The notes beneath the pieces are model-generated. The model worked only from the letters and a program-made list of their open reading frames with translations, had not been told where the DNA came from and made no database searches. 64,000 nt of DNA from Sediminibacterium sp. C3 (GTDB lineage Bacteria > Bacteroidota > Bacteroidia > Chitinophagales > Chitinophagaceae). The stretch covers positions 2,008,709-2,072,708 of the forward strand of contig NZ_KI669560.1 of NCBI RefSeq assembly GCF_000508085.1. Direction: 5' to 3'. Each line of letters begins with the position of its first letter. Position 1 is the first letter of the stretch. Of the stretch, positions 36,457 to 46,796 are shown piece by piece. The position numbers were made by a program, and so were the translations under genes.

Positions 36457-38091
36457 ATGGCTAAGCAAATTTATTTTGACATCGAGGCTAGAAATAAAAT
36501 GAAAAAAGGCGTTGACACTTTGGCCAACGCTGTAAAAGTTACTTTAGGACCTAAGGGTCGTAACGTAGTTATCGAGAAGAAATTTGGTGCACCTTCTGTA
36601 ACAAAAGATGGTGTTTCTGTTGCAAAAGAAATTGAACTGGAAGACGCTATTGAGAACATGGGTGCTCAAATGGTAAAAGAAGTAGCTTCTAAAACTGCGG
36701 ATATTGCAGGTGATGGTACTACTACCGCTACTGTATTGGCACAGGCTATCATCAGCGAAGGTTTAAAGAACGTAGCTGCTGGTGCGAATCCAATGGATTT
36801 AAAGCGTGGTATAGATAAAGCGGTTGCTAAAGTGGTTGATAGCTTAAGAGCCCAGTCTCAGACAGTTGGAAATGATACTAAAAAGATTGAGCAGGTTGCT
36901 ACTATTTCTGCAAATAGTGACAATGAAATTGGTAAGTTGATTGCAACTGCAATGGCTAAAGTAGGTAAAGAAGGGGTTATTACTGTAGAAGAAGCAAAAG
37001 GTACTGATACAACTGTAGACGTTGTAGAAGGTATGCAGTTCGATCGTGGTTATATCTCTCCTTACTTTGTAACCAACAGCGAGAAGATGGAAGCTGAAAT
37101 GCAGAATCCATACATCCTGATTTACGACAAGAAAATCAGTGCAATGAAGGATATCCTTCATATTTTGGAGAAAGTAGCGCAAACAGGTCGTCCTTTGGTT
37201 ATTATTGCTGAAGACCTAGAAGGTGAAGCATTGGCTACATTAGTAGTTAACAAATTACGTGGTACCATTAAAGTAGCTGCTGTAAAAGCGCCAGGTTTCG
37301 GTGACCGCAGAAAAGAAATGTTAACTGATATTGCTACTTTAACAGCAGGTACTGTAATCAGCGAAGAGCAAGGTTTTAAATTAGAGAACGCAGACTTGAC
37401 TTATTTAGGTCAGGCGGCTTCTATTACCATTGACAAAGACAACACCATTGTTGTTGGAGGTAAGGGTAAGAAAGCAGACATTGCTGCTAGAGTTAATCAG
37501 ATTAAAGCACAAATTGAAAATACAACTTCAGATTACGACCGTGAAAAATTACAGGAGCGTTTAGCTAAATTAAGCGGTGGTGTTGCTGTATTATACGTTG
37601 GTGCTGCAACTGAAGTTGAAATGAAAGAAAAGAAAGATCGTGTAGACGATGCTTTACATGCAACCAGAGCAGCTGTTGAAGAAGGTATTGTACCTGGTGG
37701 TGGTGTTGCTTATATCCGTGCAGTTGAAAGTCTTGAGAAATTAAAAGGTGCCAACGAAGACGAAGCAACTGGTATCCAGATTGTAAAAAGAGCTATTGAA
37801 GAACCATTACGCCAGATTGTGGTAAATAGTGGTATCGAAGGTTCTATCGTGGTTCAGAAAATCAAGGAAGGTAAAGCGGACTTTGGATTTAATGCCCGTA
37901 CAGAAGTTTATGAGAACTTATTTAAGGCTGGTGTAATTGATCCTACTAAAGTATCTCGTGTGGCATTGGAAAATGCTGCTTCAATTGCTGCGATGTTATT
38001 AACTACAGAGTGTGTAATTGCTGATAAGCCAAAACCTGAAGCTCCTCATGCGCACGGTGGTGCTCCTGATATGGGCGGCATGGGTTACTAA
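36457..38091 (+). CDS. groEL: chaperonin GroEL
   Basis: 544 residues. The nucleotide-binding [11 protein letters not shown] motif, the apical domain, and the Gly/Met-rich tail [11 protein letters not shown] are all present. It folds proteins together with GroES. A terminator follows at 38110-38138. Confidence 0.98.
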   Translation: MAKQIYFDIEARNKMKKGVDTLANAVKVTLGPKGRNVVIEKKFGAPSVTKDGVSVAKEIELEDAIENMGAQMVKEVASKTADIAGDGTTTATVLAQAIISEGLKNVAAGANPMDLKRGIDKAVAKVVDSLRAQSQTVGNDTKKIEQVATISANSDNEIGKLIATAMAKVGKEGVITVEEAKGTDTTVDVVEGMQFDRGYISPYFVTNSEKMEAEMQNPYILIYDKKISAMKDILHILEKVAQTGRPLVIIAEDLEGEALATLVVNKLRGTIKVAAVKAPGFGDRRKEMLTDIATLTAGTVISEEQGFKLENADLTYLGQAASITIDKDNTIVVGGKGKKADIAARVNQIKAQIENTTSDYDREKLQERLAKLSGGVAVLYVGAATEVEMKEKKDRVDDALHATRAAVEEGIVPGGGVAYIRAVESLEKLKGANEDEATGIQIVKRAIEEPLRQIVVNSGIEGSIVVQKIKEGKADFGFNARTEVYENLFKAGVIDPTKVSRVALENAASIAAMLLTTECVIADKPKPEAPHAHGGAPDMGGMGY

Positions 38092-38109
38092 TATTTTGAG
38101 TTAAAGCAT

Positions 38110-38138
38110 AAAAAAGTCCCGGTTTCCGGACTTTTTTT
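38110..38138. terminator. terminator after groEL, also at the end of the response regulator gene
   Basis: AAAAAAGTC and CCGG pair with CCGG and GACTTTTTTT around a short TTT loop. The run of T follows on the plus strand, and the stop codon of the convergent response regulator lies inside it. Confidence 0.8.
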
Positions 38139-38781
38139 ATATCCATCGATTGTCAGTAGCCATTTTTACTGCGCTCATTTTGTTGTTGACCTGCATTTTT
38201 TTATAAATATTGTCAATATGCTTCCTCACGGTACCTTCACTGATAAAATACATATCTGCAATTTGTTTGTAGACATAGCCATCTTTAACCGCTTTCAGTA
38301 ATTCCAATTCTCGTTTGGTTAATAAATTAGGAGCCATTTCTTCCGGTGATTTATAGGTCTCTTTTATATGATAAAGTGCTTTTAAGGCAATTCCTGCAGA
38401 CATAGCTGCTCCCCCTTCCAGGATGTTTTTAATGGATTGTTGAATGATATGGGCCTGCTCGTCTTTTAATAAATAACCGGATGCTCCAGCCAGGATCGCT
38501 TTAAAAATCTTTTCGTCGTCGTCAAATGTGGTTATAATAAGAATTCTGGCATCCGGGTACTGATTTTTTATTAAAGTTGTTGTTTTGATTCCGTCCATTA
38601 AGGGCATTTCAATATCCATCAGAATTATATCTGTTGGACTACTGGAATATTTATCAATAAAATCTTCTCCATTGGTTGCAACAAATGCCAGCTCAAATTC
38701 GGTGAATCCCGCTAACTTGTTCTGTATTAATTTTAATTCGAAAGGATTGTCTTCTGCAATTGAAACGGTAATTTTTTCCAT
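38137..38781 (-). CDS. LuxR/NarL-type response regulator
   Basis: 214 residues. The receiver domain has acidic AEDN and phospho-acceptor Asp56 (LMDIEMPLMDG); the LuxR helix-turn-helix is ELELLKAVKDGYVYKQIADMYFISEGTVRKHI. It is the partner of the upstream histidine kinase. An 18-bp palindrome lies 48 nt upstream (38829-38846) and may be its own binding site. Confidence 0.92.
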   Translation of the reverse strand: MEKITVSIAEDNPFELKLIQNKLAGFTEFELAFVATNGEDFIDKYSSSPTDIILMDIEMPLMDGIKTTTLIKNQYPDARILIITTFDDDEKIFKAILAGASGYLLKDEQAHIIQQSIKNILEGGAAMSAGIALKALYHIKETYKSPEEMAPNLLTKRELELLKAVKDGYVYKQIADMYFISEGTVRKHIDNIYKKMQVNNKMSAVKMATDNRWI

Positions 38782-38828
38782 AAGAATGCTCTTGTTTACA
38801 AAATACCCTTATTAAATTAAGATTTCCG

Positions 38829-38846
38829 ATACGGATTTATTCGTAT
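38829..38846. promoter_or_regulatory. 18-bp palindrome, copy 1 (between kinase and response regulator)
   Basis: ATACGGATTTATTCGTAT; the arms ATACG and CGTAT are complementary. A near-identical copy is at 40600-40617. Proposed binding site for the response regulator (inference). Confidence 0.55.
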
Positions 38847-38865
38847 TTATTTGATATGGGGCCAA

Positions 38866-40543
38866 TTATAAGGAGAATTTTACCGTTATTATAGTACCCA
38901 TTCCTGATTCGGATTCAATGATAAACTCCCCCCCTATTTCCTGTATATTCTGCCTCATATTCGCAAGGCCAAATCCATTGCTGACCTTGTTTTGATCAAA
39001 CCCCTTTCCATTATCCCTGATAACTATAATCAAATGATTATTTTCTGTTTGAATAGATACTTTTACAAAAGAAGTGTTTGAATGTTTAATTGCGTTGTTG
39101 GTAGCCTCCTGAATAACCCGGAATAAATTGGTTGCCTGTTTGGAAGTTAATATACTCTCCTCATTCTCAATAATTGTAATACCAAGTTTTACCTCATTGA
39201 TTTTCAAATAATATTCTCGAAGTTTTACTATCCATTCATCCAGTTTTACCGATGGCTTATTAATCAACCAAACGGTTCTTCTTAATTCAATTATTGTGTC
39301 ATTTAAAAGACTTTGCAAATTTTTTACCTGTTGATCTTCATTGGGAATGCTTTGAACTGCATTATTGATATAGGTTAAATTGGCACCGATATTATCATGT
39401 AAGTCTCTTGAAATTCTAAGCCGGTCGTTCTGTAAAGTATTTTGTGCTTCTAATTTTAACTTCTCCTCTTTCAATCTTCTGGATCTGTAAAAGTAATAAG
39501 TAAAAATGCTAACGATAGCCAATAAAGACCCGATTAACAATATGGTAAGTTGTTGTTTTGCATTTTTATTTTCTTGTTGTAATAATTGATTGTCTTTTTC
39601 AGCTGTTTCATATTTCACATATAAATCGGCGATATTTTTTTGTGTGTTGCTATTGTAAAGACTGTCTTTTAGGGTAATATGTTCCTGGTAAAGGGCTAAT
39701 GCTTTTTTGTAATCATTAAGACGGGCATAAATAGCAGATAATCTCCTGTAATTCTCCGATAACAAGTCTTTGTAATTAAAAGATCGGGCAATACTGTCGC
39801 TTAAGTTTAAATAAGCAATCGCTTTCTTGAAATCATTTTTTGTTTCATACATCAGGGCTAAGTCTGAACTTTGAATAGCAACTCCGAACTGATTTTTATT
39901 TTTCAAATATTTCCAATGAACGGATCCCCAGTTCTTCTGCTTTCTTAAAATCATTTTTATTTAAAGAGGCACTGGCTATATAACTGTAAGAATAGGCCAT
40001 GCCTAATGAGTCATTGAATTTTACTCTGGTTTTTAGAGATTGTGTATAAAAGTCAATTGCTTTGTCAAAATCATTTTGAAATTCATATACAACGCCCCAC
40101 TCATTTAATACGGTTGCCAAAGTACTTTCGTCTTTCAGTTCTCTGAATATTTTATCTGCTTTGGCATAGGTTTCAATGGCTTGAGGGAACATTTTTATTT
40201 TTCGGTAAAGTTTTGCCTGATCAATAAAAACAAAGCCTAGTTCTCTTTTAAAATTGCCTTTTTGAAGTATTTGAACTGCTTCATTATAGTCTTTTGCAGC
40301 CAAGTCATAATTTCCTTTAAAATAATGAGCCTTTCCTCTAATACTGGTAAACACCCCTTTCCAGGACACTGTAGAATTGATATTGGGAAGAATACTGTCA
40401 CAAAATTCAACGCATTTTGAAAAATTGCTGGTAGATAAACTATCTGCTTTTTTTACCAGAAGTTCCCATGGTTCAGCACCCTTGCTTGAACTACAGATAA
40501 ATACACCCATCATTAGGAATGCTACTCTAAATAATCCCTTCAT
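38866..40543 (-). pseudogene. TPR-containing sensor histidine kinase, split by a frameshift
   Basis: The first frame (ATG 40543 to stop 39896) has a signal peptide and TPR repeats up to GIRSLEIFEK. The second frame, overlapping it at 39896-39954, continues with the matching next TPR (NKNQFGVAIQSSDLALMYETKNDFKKAI), a transmembrane helix (TILLIGSLLAIVSIFTYYFY), a HisKA_3 dimerisation domain (RISRDLHDNIGANLTYI) and HATPase (NGKGFDQNKV...GFGLANM). Repeat spacing shows one protein. The break is in the A-rich GAAAAATAAAAATC. It signals to the response regulator at 38137. May be decay, a sequencing error or a variable site. Confidence 0.88.
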
Positions 40544-40572
40544 ACACTGATTTAAAATACTTTTAAGTTCCT

Positions 40573-40581
40573 GGGGGGGGG
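40573..40581 (+). repeat. G9 homopolymer between kinase and divergent lipoprotein gene
   Basis: Nine consecutive G in an AT-rich gap, flanked by inverted TTTTAAG (40561-40567) and CTTAAAA (40582-40588). About 30 nt upstream of the kinase start on the minus strand. Such tracts are slippage-prone. Confidence 0.7.
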
Positions 40582-40599
40582 CTTAAAATCTTATTGAAA

Positions 40600-40617
40600 A
40601 TACGGATTAATTCGTAT
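40600..40617. promoter_or_regulatory. 18-bp palindrome, copy 2 (divergent kinase/lipoprotein promoter region)
   Basis: ATACGGATTAATTCGTAT, differing from copy 1 at a single base. It is 57 nt upstream of the kinase start and 44 nt upstream of the lipoprotein start, so it could control both. Confidence 0.55.
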
Positions 40618-40661
40618 TGGACAAGGTTGTATTAGGGAGGAATTTTAGGTAAAAATCAACT

Positions 40662-41839
40662 ATGTCAAACTTATTTCTTAACCTGAAAGGAAATAGACTT
40701 CTAATAATGGCAGTCATGGCTGTGATTTGCGCTCAGCTTGTATCCTGTAAAAAAGCACTTCAAAATCGGATGCCGAAAATAGTGTTGAATACTGGGAAAT
40801 TGTTCAGAATTTTCCTCAGGATAAAACCTTTGAAATCAATTCCTTAGCCGGACATAACAGTGAAATTGTTTATGCTACGTCTGGTCATAGGGTAACCAAT
40901 AACTCTAGTACTTTCAACAATCAGTTTCAGGGAAGTTTTTATTTTAAACAAGCTTCGGGCTGGATGGTAAATCAGGTTAACAATATTGCTCCGGTAATTA
41001 TTAAAGAATGGAATGGCGCATTGTACGGTATCAGGGAAAAAAGAACCATCCGGACAACTTTACCTGTAGTGGATTGGGAGCACACGTATATTCTCTTTAA
41101 ATGGGAAAACGGAAATTATATCAATTTGGATACCCTGGAATACACCAATGCCAATCTGATTAATAAAGCTTCTTTGGGCACCCTATCTCTGTGGGTGAAT
41201 CAGAACAAGTTGCACATGGTATCAATTGCTACCAATGTGGCCATCTGGGAAGTAGTCAACAATCAACTGGTTAAGAAGTCAGAGGAATTACCGGTGCAAC
41301 CCACTTCGCTGGTGGCAACCGATAACAATGATATCAGTTTTACACAGGTGCGACAGTTAATTATCAGCCCAACCAGAACCCGATACATCATTACCGGATA
41401 CTATTACAATGGAGCTGCTTTTACTCAGGGGAAAACCTACGAATTTATTGTAGAAGAGGATACGGGATTTTCCAACAAGGAAGCCAGTGTTTATAGGGCT
41501 GTAAAAGGAAATGTCTGGGGAATTGGCTTTCAGGGTAATAAACTCAAAAACCTTGACAACAATGCCGTACTTTCCGGATTAAGCACCGGTAGAATATTTC
41601 GCTCATCTCCTATCGTGACAAATAATGGGAAATTGTATATCATGTTAGGGACAGAAAAAGCACCGGAGTCCTGTGCAGGATTGGCTGTTTTTGATGGTGC
41701 CAATATCAGGGAGATGGAATTTAAACTGCCGCCGGTACTGGATCCCTGTTCAATTCTTAGTGCGGCTACTGAGTACAATGGCAAAACTTATCTCCTCCTG
41801 CTAAATAGAGGTCAATATGTGATTGTAAAGAATAAATAA
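40662..41839 (+). pseudogene. secreted lipoprotein of unknown function, frameshifted after the lipobox
   Basis: ATG 40662 encodes a lipoprotein signal (lipobox LVSC, Cys29), then AAA AAA in an A6 tract (40749-40754). That frame soon ends. In the frame offset by -1, one open stretch runs from just after the tract (STSKSDAENSVEYWEIVQNF) to 41839; adding one A would join them. The body of about 365 residues has recurring W/Y/G beta-strand patterns (WVNQNKLHMVSIATNVAIWEV, GKLYIMLGTE, GKTYLLLLNRG) like a beta-propeller. I do not recognise the family. The gene is divergent from the kinase and shares the palindrome. Confidence 0.75.
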
Positions 41840-41871
41840 CAAGCTGCTTATTGGGTCAAGGGATTGGGTAG

Positions 41872-42609
41872 TTACGATCTAAGGAGGTAACTACAGAATC
41901 CTTTGGCTATTAAATATTGTGCTATACCGTAAGTGGCCATTACCCAAACGCCAAGAAAAGGATCTTTAAAGGCAAAAATATTTACCGCCAGCATCATATC
42001 AGAGAGTACAAAAAATGCTGCCCCGGGTGCAAAAAAATATTTACCCCAGTATTCAGTCTCTTTCACAGCCATGGTCATAAAAGCAAAAATTGCCATAGCG
42101 GTAATTACAAACATGTATAAGTATACGGGAATCAATAAATCACCCAGGTTGTCCATTATAATATACATAACATCGGTTCCAAGATGAAATACAAATGCAC
42201 CCAGTAAAAAAGGATACAGCGCATTTTTTCTCCTGAATGGCTGAATCTGGTTAAATAGATAACAATAACTAATATGAGCGGTCATAAAGGAAACCATCCC
42301 AGCTATAAAAAGTCCCTGACCTTCAAACATCAGAAACAGATCTCCGGCCCAGGAAGCTGCAAATGCCAGGATAACAATCGATTTATTTATGGGCCTGGTA
42401 GATAGCGGATTGCCATTAGGATCGGTCTTTGGTATTAGTGTCTGCTGATGAAACGGGGCTTTAAGGGCGCCGTACAAATATATCAGCAGTAGCGGCATGA
42501 GTAAAGGCTTCGTGAATTTGGAGGCCAAATTCCATTCTAACCCTAAAAAAATACAATGAATCATCAATACAAGCAGATAGTATGGCGCGGCAATTTTCCT
42601 GAAATTCAT
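41872..42609 (-). CDS. YhhN family membrane protein (lysoplasmalogenase-like)
   Basis: 245 residues with about eight predicted helices. The family pattern is visible: KPLLMPLLLIYLYGAL, ASWAGDLFLMFEGQGLFIAGMVSFMTAHISYCYLF and FVLSDMMLA, with conserved aspartates in the membrane. TMEM86/YhhN enzymes hydrolyse lysoplasmalogen vinyl-ether bonds; here substrate and activity are inferred. Confidence 0.85.
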   Translation of the reverse strand: MNFRKIAAPYYLLVLMIHCIFLGLEWNLASKFTKPLLMPLLLIYLYGALKAPFHQQTLIPKTDPNGNPLSTRPINKSIVILAFAASWAGDLFLMFEGQGLFIAGMVSFMTAHISYCYLFNQIQPFRRKNALYPFLLGAFVFHLGTDVMYIIMDNLGDLLIPVYLYMFVITAMAIFAFMTMAVKETEYWGKYFFAPGAAFFVLSDMMLAVNIFAFKDPFLGVWVMATYGIAQYLIAKGFCSYLLRS

Positions 42610-42710
42610 TGCATATAATTTTAATACAAAATAGGTAGATTTTCAGTACCAGAAAAGTGGAGAACTTCTACTCAAAATTCCTTGAACCTGCTTACATTCG
42701 CGGGATGCAA

Positions 42711-43052
42711 ATGGACGATGAGACATTTTTTGCCTTTTGGCAGGAAAACAGTGAGAAGGAAAAAAGCAGCCGGAAAGCCTTTATGCTGGGCTTGTCTTCC
42801 GGGTTTGCTATTGGCGTATTAGTCATTACCGTTATTCTTTCGGGCTGGTATCAGCGGGCTACCATGGAAGCCAACAGCAAAATGAGCGCATTTGTACTTT
42901 TTATGGCCATTCTGGGTTTATCCGTTTTTATCGCTTTTGCTTACAGAAAATTTAAATGGGAAATGAATGATCAGCGCTATCAGGAAATAGCAGCTAAAAA
43001 AAGAAAAATAAAGAACAATGATGCAGCCAACCAGCAAGGAACTGCGTCTTAA
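42711..43052 (+). CDS. small membrane protein of unknown function
   Basis: About 113 residues from ATG 42711 (MDDETFFAFWQEN). An alternative GTG start at 42657 would add 18 residues, and ATG 42705 adds two. A -7-like TACATTCG (42693-42700) supports the shorter form. Two transmembrane helices (SSGFAIGVLVITVILSGW and MSAFVLFMAILGLSVFIAFAY) and a basic C-terminus. Family not recognised. Ends 10 nt before the FKBP start. Confidence 0.6.
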   Translation: MDDETFFAFWQENSEKEKSSRKAFMLGLSSGFAIGVLVITVILSGWYQRATMEANSKMSAFVLFMAILGLSVFIAFAYRKFKWEMNDQRYQEIAAKKRKIKNNDAANQQGTAS

Positions 43053-43062
43053 AAGACAAAAA

Positions 43063-43533
43063 ATGAGCATGAGAAGCAAATTGATCGTATTAGGTTTTAT
43101 GGCTATTTTAGCCATTTCTGCCATTTCCTGTGGTAAAACAGGGGATTCCGGCTGCACACCAGTTCCAGTTGCCAATGAAAAAGCTGCAATGGTTAAGTTC
43201 TGCACCGATAATAATATTACTTATACAGAACATCCCAGTGGCCTACTTTATCAGATTATGATACCCGGATCAGGGGCAGCTTTGGATGCTACCTCAATTG
43301 TAGATGCCATTTACACAGGTAAATTTTTGAATGGGGTTACTTTTGAAGCAAATGCTACACCCGCCAGATTTGGATTAAATCAGGTAATTGAAGGCTGGAG
43401 AATAGGTATTCCTTTGGTCAAGAGAGGGGGCAAAATAAGGCTGATAATTCCATCTGCCTTAGCTTATTCCTGTGTTGGCAAAGGCTCAATTCCCCCTAAT
43501 ACCCCTCTTTACTTTGAGGTTACTGTGAATTAA
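43063..43533 (+). CDS. FKBP-type peptidyl-prolyl isomerase lipoprotein
   Basis: 156 residues from ATG 43063 (MSMRSKLIVLGFMAILAISAISC, lipobox Cys23); an earlier in-frame start overlaps the upstream gene. The FKBP domain shows SGLLYQIMIPGSG, GVTFEANATPARFGLNQVIEGW and IRLIIPSALAYSCVGKGSIPPNTPLYFEVTV. It should assist folding of exported proteins, which suits its place just before secDF. Confidence 0.88.
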   Translation: MSMRSKLIVLGFMAILAISAISCGKTGDSGCTPVPVANEKAAMVKFCTDNNITYTEHPSGLLYQIMIPGSGAALDATSIVDAIYTGKFLNGVTFEANATPARFGLNQVIEGWRIGIPLVKRGGKIRLIIPSALAYSCVGKGSIPPNTPLYFEVTVN

Positions 43534-43546
43534 TCTCTCATTCCCC

Positions 43547-43554
43547 TATCTTTG
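43547..43554 (+). promoter_or_regulatory. -7 element upstream of secDF
   Basis: TATCTTTG matches TAnnTTTG exactly, 46 nt before the secDF start. A small CCTGA-AAAAA-TCAGG hairpin (43559-43573) lies in the leader. Confidence 0.5.
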
Positions 43555-43599
43555 CCAACCTGAAAAAATCAGGATAAAACTTCGTAAACCGTTACTAAT

Positions 43600-46500
43600 A
43601 TGCAACTGAAAGGTTTAGTGCGTTTTTTTGCAATTGCACTTACGCTAATTTGTCTTTACCAGTTATCATTCACATGGTTCGTAAAAAGCCATGAGTCTGA
43701 GATGGAAAAGAAAGCCACTGAATGGGTTAAAAAGTTCCCAACTCCGGAACAACAATATCCCGGCAACAAAGAATTACAGGCAGCTTATGCTGATTCTTTG
43801 GAAGAATTGAAAAAAACAAGATTGTTCCGTTTGCTCGACAGCACCAAAGACACCAAGCTTGCTTTTGGTTTAACTACGTACCGTAGTGCCAAAGAAAAAG
43901 AATTAATGCTAGGATTGGATCTTCAGGGTGGTATGAGTGTAACCATGGAAGTAGGTCTGGACGGATTAATCAAGTCTTTGAGCAATTATTCTAAAGATGC
44001 CAATTTCAATAAAGCTTTGGATGCAGCTGTTGAAAGAAAAGCCAATAGTGGTGCTGATTTGATTACTTTGTTTTTAGAAGAGTTTAAAAAAGTTAGCCCT
44101 GATGGTAAACTGGCTCCACTATTTTCTGCAAAGAGTGCCAATGCTATTAAGATTGAAGATTCCAATGCTAAAGTTGAAAACTATCTGCGCAAGCAAGCAG
44201 AAGCGGCTTTCAATAACACATATAGAATTTTAAGAACGAGAATTGATCGTTTCGGGGTTTCATCTAACAATATCAACCCTGATCCTGCCAAAGGAAGAAT
44301 CAATATTGAATTGGCAGGTGTGAACGATAAGGATCGTGTAAGAAACTACTTACAGTCTACCGCTAACCTTCAGTTTTTTGAAGTGTATACCTGGGAGAAT
44401 AAAGATGTTCAGGCAGGGATTGTAGCTGCCGACAAAGCAGTTCAGGATTACCTGAACGGAACCACTCTTACTACTCCAAAAACAGATACAGCTGCTGCCG
44501 CTACTGTTAAAGCTGACACAGCTAAAACAGCAACCATTTCTTCCCTTGCAGGTAAAGCAACTGCTAAAGTGGACTCTACAGCTTTAAAAGCCAACGAGAA
44601 TCCAATTTTACGTCTGATGCAGATGACTCAGCCTTATCAGGCGGAGAATGGTCGTCCTGTATTTCCTGCTGCATTAGGATATATTCAGTCTAAAGACACC
44701 GGTACTTTGAACGATTACCTTGCTTTGGAATCTGTTAAAACCAAATTCCCTTCCAATCTTGTTTTCATGTATGGTAAGGCGGAATTGGACGATCCAAAAG
44801 CCAAAGATATTTTGATGCTTTATGCTATCAAAACACTGGACAACGGTCAGGCAGAATTGGAAGGTGATAGAATTGCCAGCGCTTCTCAGGATTATGATGA
44901 GCGTGGAAGAATTGCCATCAAAATGAATATGGACAAAGTGGGTTCCAATATCTGGGCGAAAATGACTACCAGAAATGTGGGTAAACCTCTTGCCATTGTT
45001 TTGGATAATTTTGTTTACTCTGCTCCTAATGTAAATGATCCAATTACTACAGGTAATTCACAGATCAGTGGTAACTATACCATTAAAGAAGCACAGGATT
45101 TATCTGAAATTCTGGAGAGCGGTAAATTGCCAGCTCCTGCTAAGATTGTTCAGAGCCAGACAGTAGGGCCAACTTTGGGTAGCGAGTCTATCAAAGGTGG
45201 TGCATTATCTTTCGGTATCTCTTTCTTAGTGATTTTCGCTTTGATGTTGTTATACTTTAATACGGGTGGATGGGTTGCCAATATCGCTTTGATATTAAAC
45301 TTACTGTTTACCATTGGAGTTTTAAGCGCATTAGGCTTTACTTTAACCGCACCAGGTATTGCCGGTTTGGTATTAACCATCGGTATGGCTGTGGATACCA
45401 ACGTAATTATTTTTGAACGTATCAAGGAAGAAATTGCAAAGGGTAAAAACTACTCCGCTGCGGTAAATGAAGGATATAAGCGTTCTTTGGCTCCGGTATT
45501 GGATGGTCATATCACCAGCTTATTAACCGCGATTATTTTGGCTTACTTTGGATTAGGACCAGTTCTAGGTTTTGCAACTACACAAATCATCGGTATTCTT
45601 TTGTCTTTATTCTGTGGTATCCTGATTTCTCGTTTGATTTCTGACTGGTACACCAACAAAAACAGACATTTTGAATACTTTACCAATATTTCAAAAGTAA
45701 TTTTCAACCATACCAATTTCAAATTCATTGAATACAGAAAGTATGCTTATGTATTATCTGCAATCATATTTGTTTTAGGAGTTGGTTCATTCTTCAATGG
45801 TTTTGATGAAGGGGTTGAATTTGCCGGTGGTAGAAGTTATACGGTGAAATTTGATAAAGCGGTAGATCCTGAAGTAATCAGAGAAGACCTGAAAGCAGTT
45901 TTCGGCGAAGCTCCGATTATTAAAACCGTTGACGTTAAAAATCAGGTAAACATTACTACTTCCTTTAAAATTAAAGAAACAGGTAATAATGTGGATGCTG
46001 AGGTTGAAAGAACTTTATATGAAGGATTGAAGAAGCATTTACCTGCAGGAACCAGCTTTGATACTTTCGAGAACACATACAAGCAAAGTTCTCAGACAGT
46101 ATTGCCTACCATTTCTGATGATCTGAAGGCAGGTGCTACCAAGGCAACCTTACTGGCTGTTTTTGTAATCTGTATGTACATCTTCATCCGTTTCCGTGAC
46201 TGGAGATATTCTCTGGGTTCCATCGTAGCATTGATGCACGACGTATTTGTAACCTTGATTGTATTCAGTTACCTGAAGAATTTCGTTCCATTCCCATTAG
46301 AGATTGACCAGCACTTTATTGCTGCTATTCTTACGGTAATTGGTTTCTCAATGAACGATACGGTAATTGTATATGACCGTATCAGAGAAGACAGTGCTTT
46401 AATGAAAAATGTAGATAACGGAACTATTATCAACAGAGCTATCAACGAAACATTAAGTCGTACTATCATGACTTCTGTTACTGTATTCCTAACCATCCTG

Positions 46501-46659
46501 ATTCTATTTATCTTCGGTGGTGAAGTAACCAGAGGTTTTGCTTTCGCTATGTTGATTGGTGTTGCTACCGGTGTATACTCATCCGTATTTGTTGCAGCTC
46601 CTATCCTTGTAGATTTTGGAGGTGGAAGAGCGCTTGGTTCAAAATCAAAAACCAAATAG
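43600..46659 (+). CDS. secDF: fused SecDF protein translocase
   Basis: 1019 residues with SecD and SecF joined in one chain, as in Bacteroidota. The SecD half has an N-terminal helix, a large periplasmic P1 domain and LGLDLQGGMSVTM; the membrane core shows GLVLTIGMAVDTNVIIFERIKEE. The SecF half has VEFAGGRSYTVKFDKA and IAAILTVIGFSMNDTVIVYDRIRE. SecDF uses the proton gradient to pull proteins through SecYEG. A strong terminator follows. Confidence 0.97.
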   Translation: MQLKGLVRFFAIALTLICLYQLSFTWFVKSHESEMEKKATEWVKKFPTPEQQYPGNKELQAAYADSLEELKKTRLFRLLDSTKDTKLAFGLTTYRSAKEKELMLGLDLQGGMSVTMEVGLDGLIKSLSNYSKDANFNKALDAAVERKANSGADLITLFLEEFKKVSPDGKLAPLFSAKSANAIKIEDSNAKVENYLRKQAEAAFNNTYRILRTRIDRFGVSSNNINPDPAKGRINIELAGVNDKDRVRNYLQSTANLQFFEVYTWENKDVQAGIVAADKAVQDYLNGTTLTTPKTDTAAAATVKADTAKTATISSLAGKATAKVDSTALKANENPILRLMQMTQPYQAENGRPVFPAALGYIQSKDTGTLNDYLALESVKTKFPSNLVFMYGKAELDDPKAKDILMLYAIKTLDNGQAELEGDRIASASQDYDERGRIAIKMNMDKVGSNIWAKMTTRNVGKPLAIVLDNFVYSAPNVNDPITTGNSQISGNYTIKEAQDLSEILESGKLPAPAKIVQSQTVGPTLGSESIKGGALSFGISFLVIFALMLLYFNTGGWVANIALILNLLFTIGVLSALGFTLTAPGIAGLVLTIGMAVDTNVIIFERIKEEIAKGKNYSAAVNEGYKRSLAPVLDGHITSLLTAIILAYFGLGPVLGFATTQIIGILLSLFCGILISRLISDWYTNKNRHFEYFTNISKVIFNHTNFKFIEYRKYAYVLSAIIFVLGVGSFFNGFDEGVEFAGGRSYTVKFDKAVDPEVIREDLKAVFGEAPIIKTVDVKNQVNITTSFKIKETGNNVDAEVERTLYEGLKKHLPAGTSFDTFENTYKQSSQTVLPTISDDLKAGATKATLLAVFVICMYIFIRFRDWRYSLGSIVALMHDVFVTLIVFSYLKNFVPFPLEIDQHFIAAILTVIGFSMNDTVIVYDRIREDSALMKNVDNGTIINRAINETLSRTIMTSVTVFLTILILFIFGGEVTRGFAFAMLIGVATGVYSSVFVAAPILVDFGGGRALGSKSKTK

Positions 46660-46680
46660 TGCTTAAAAGCCTTATCCATA

Positions 46681-46711
46681 AAAAAGCCCCGAGTAAAACT
46701 CGGGGCTTTTT
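46681..46711. terminator. strong terminator between secDF and the IscA-type gene
   Basis: AAAAAGCCCCGAGT (46681-46694) and ACTCGGGGCTTTTT (46698-46711) form a 14-bp perfect stem with a 3-nt loop, with T run at the end. Confidence 0.95.
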
Positions 46712-46796
46712 ATTTACAATTTTATTAGTTGTTCAATCAAATTTAGGAATTAAATGGGCCTATCAGGTTTAGCTTTTTGCTCCCTCCAAAATTGGA

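Noticed and set aside
36471-37182. Leftward open frames within groEL
   Set aside because: Antisense shadows of a highly conserved gene with no independent motifs.
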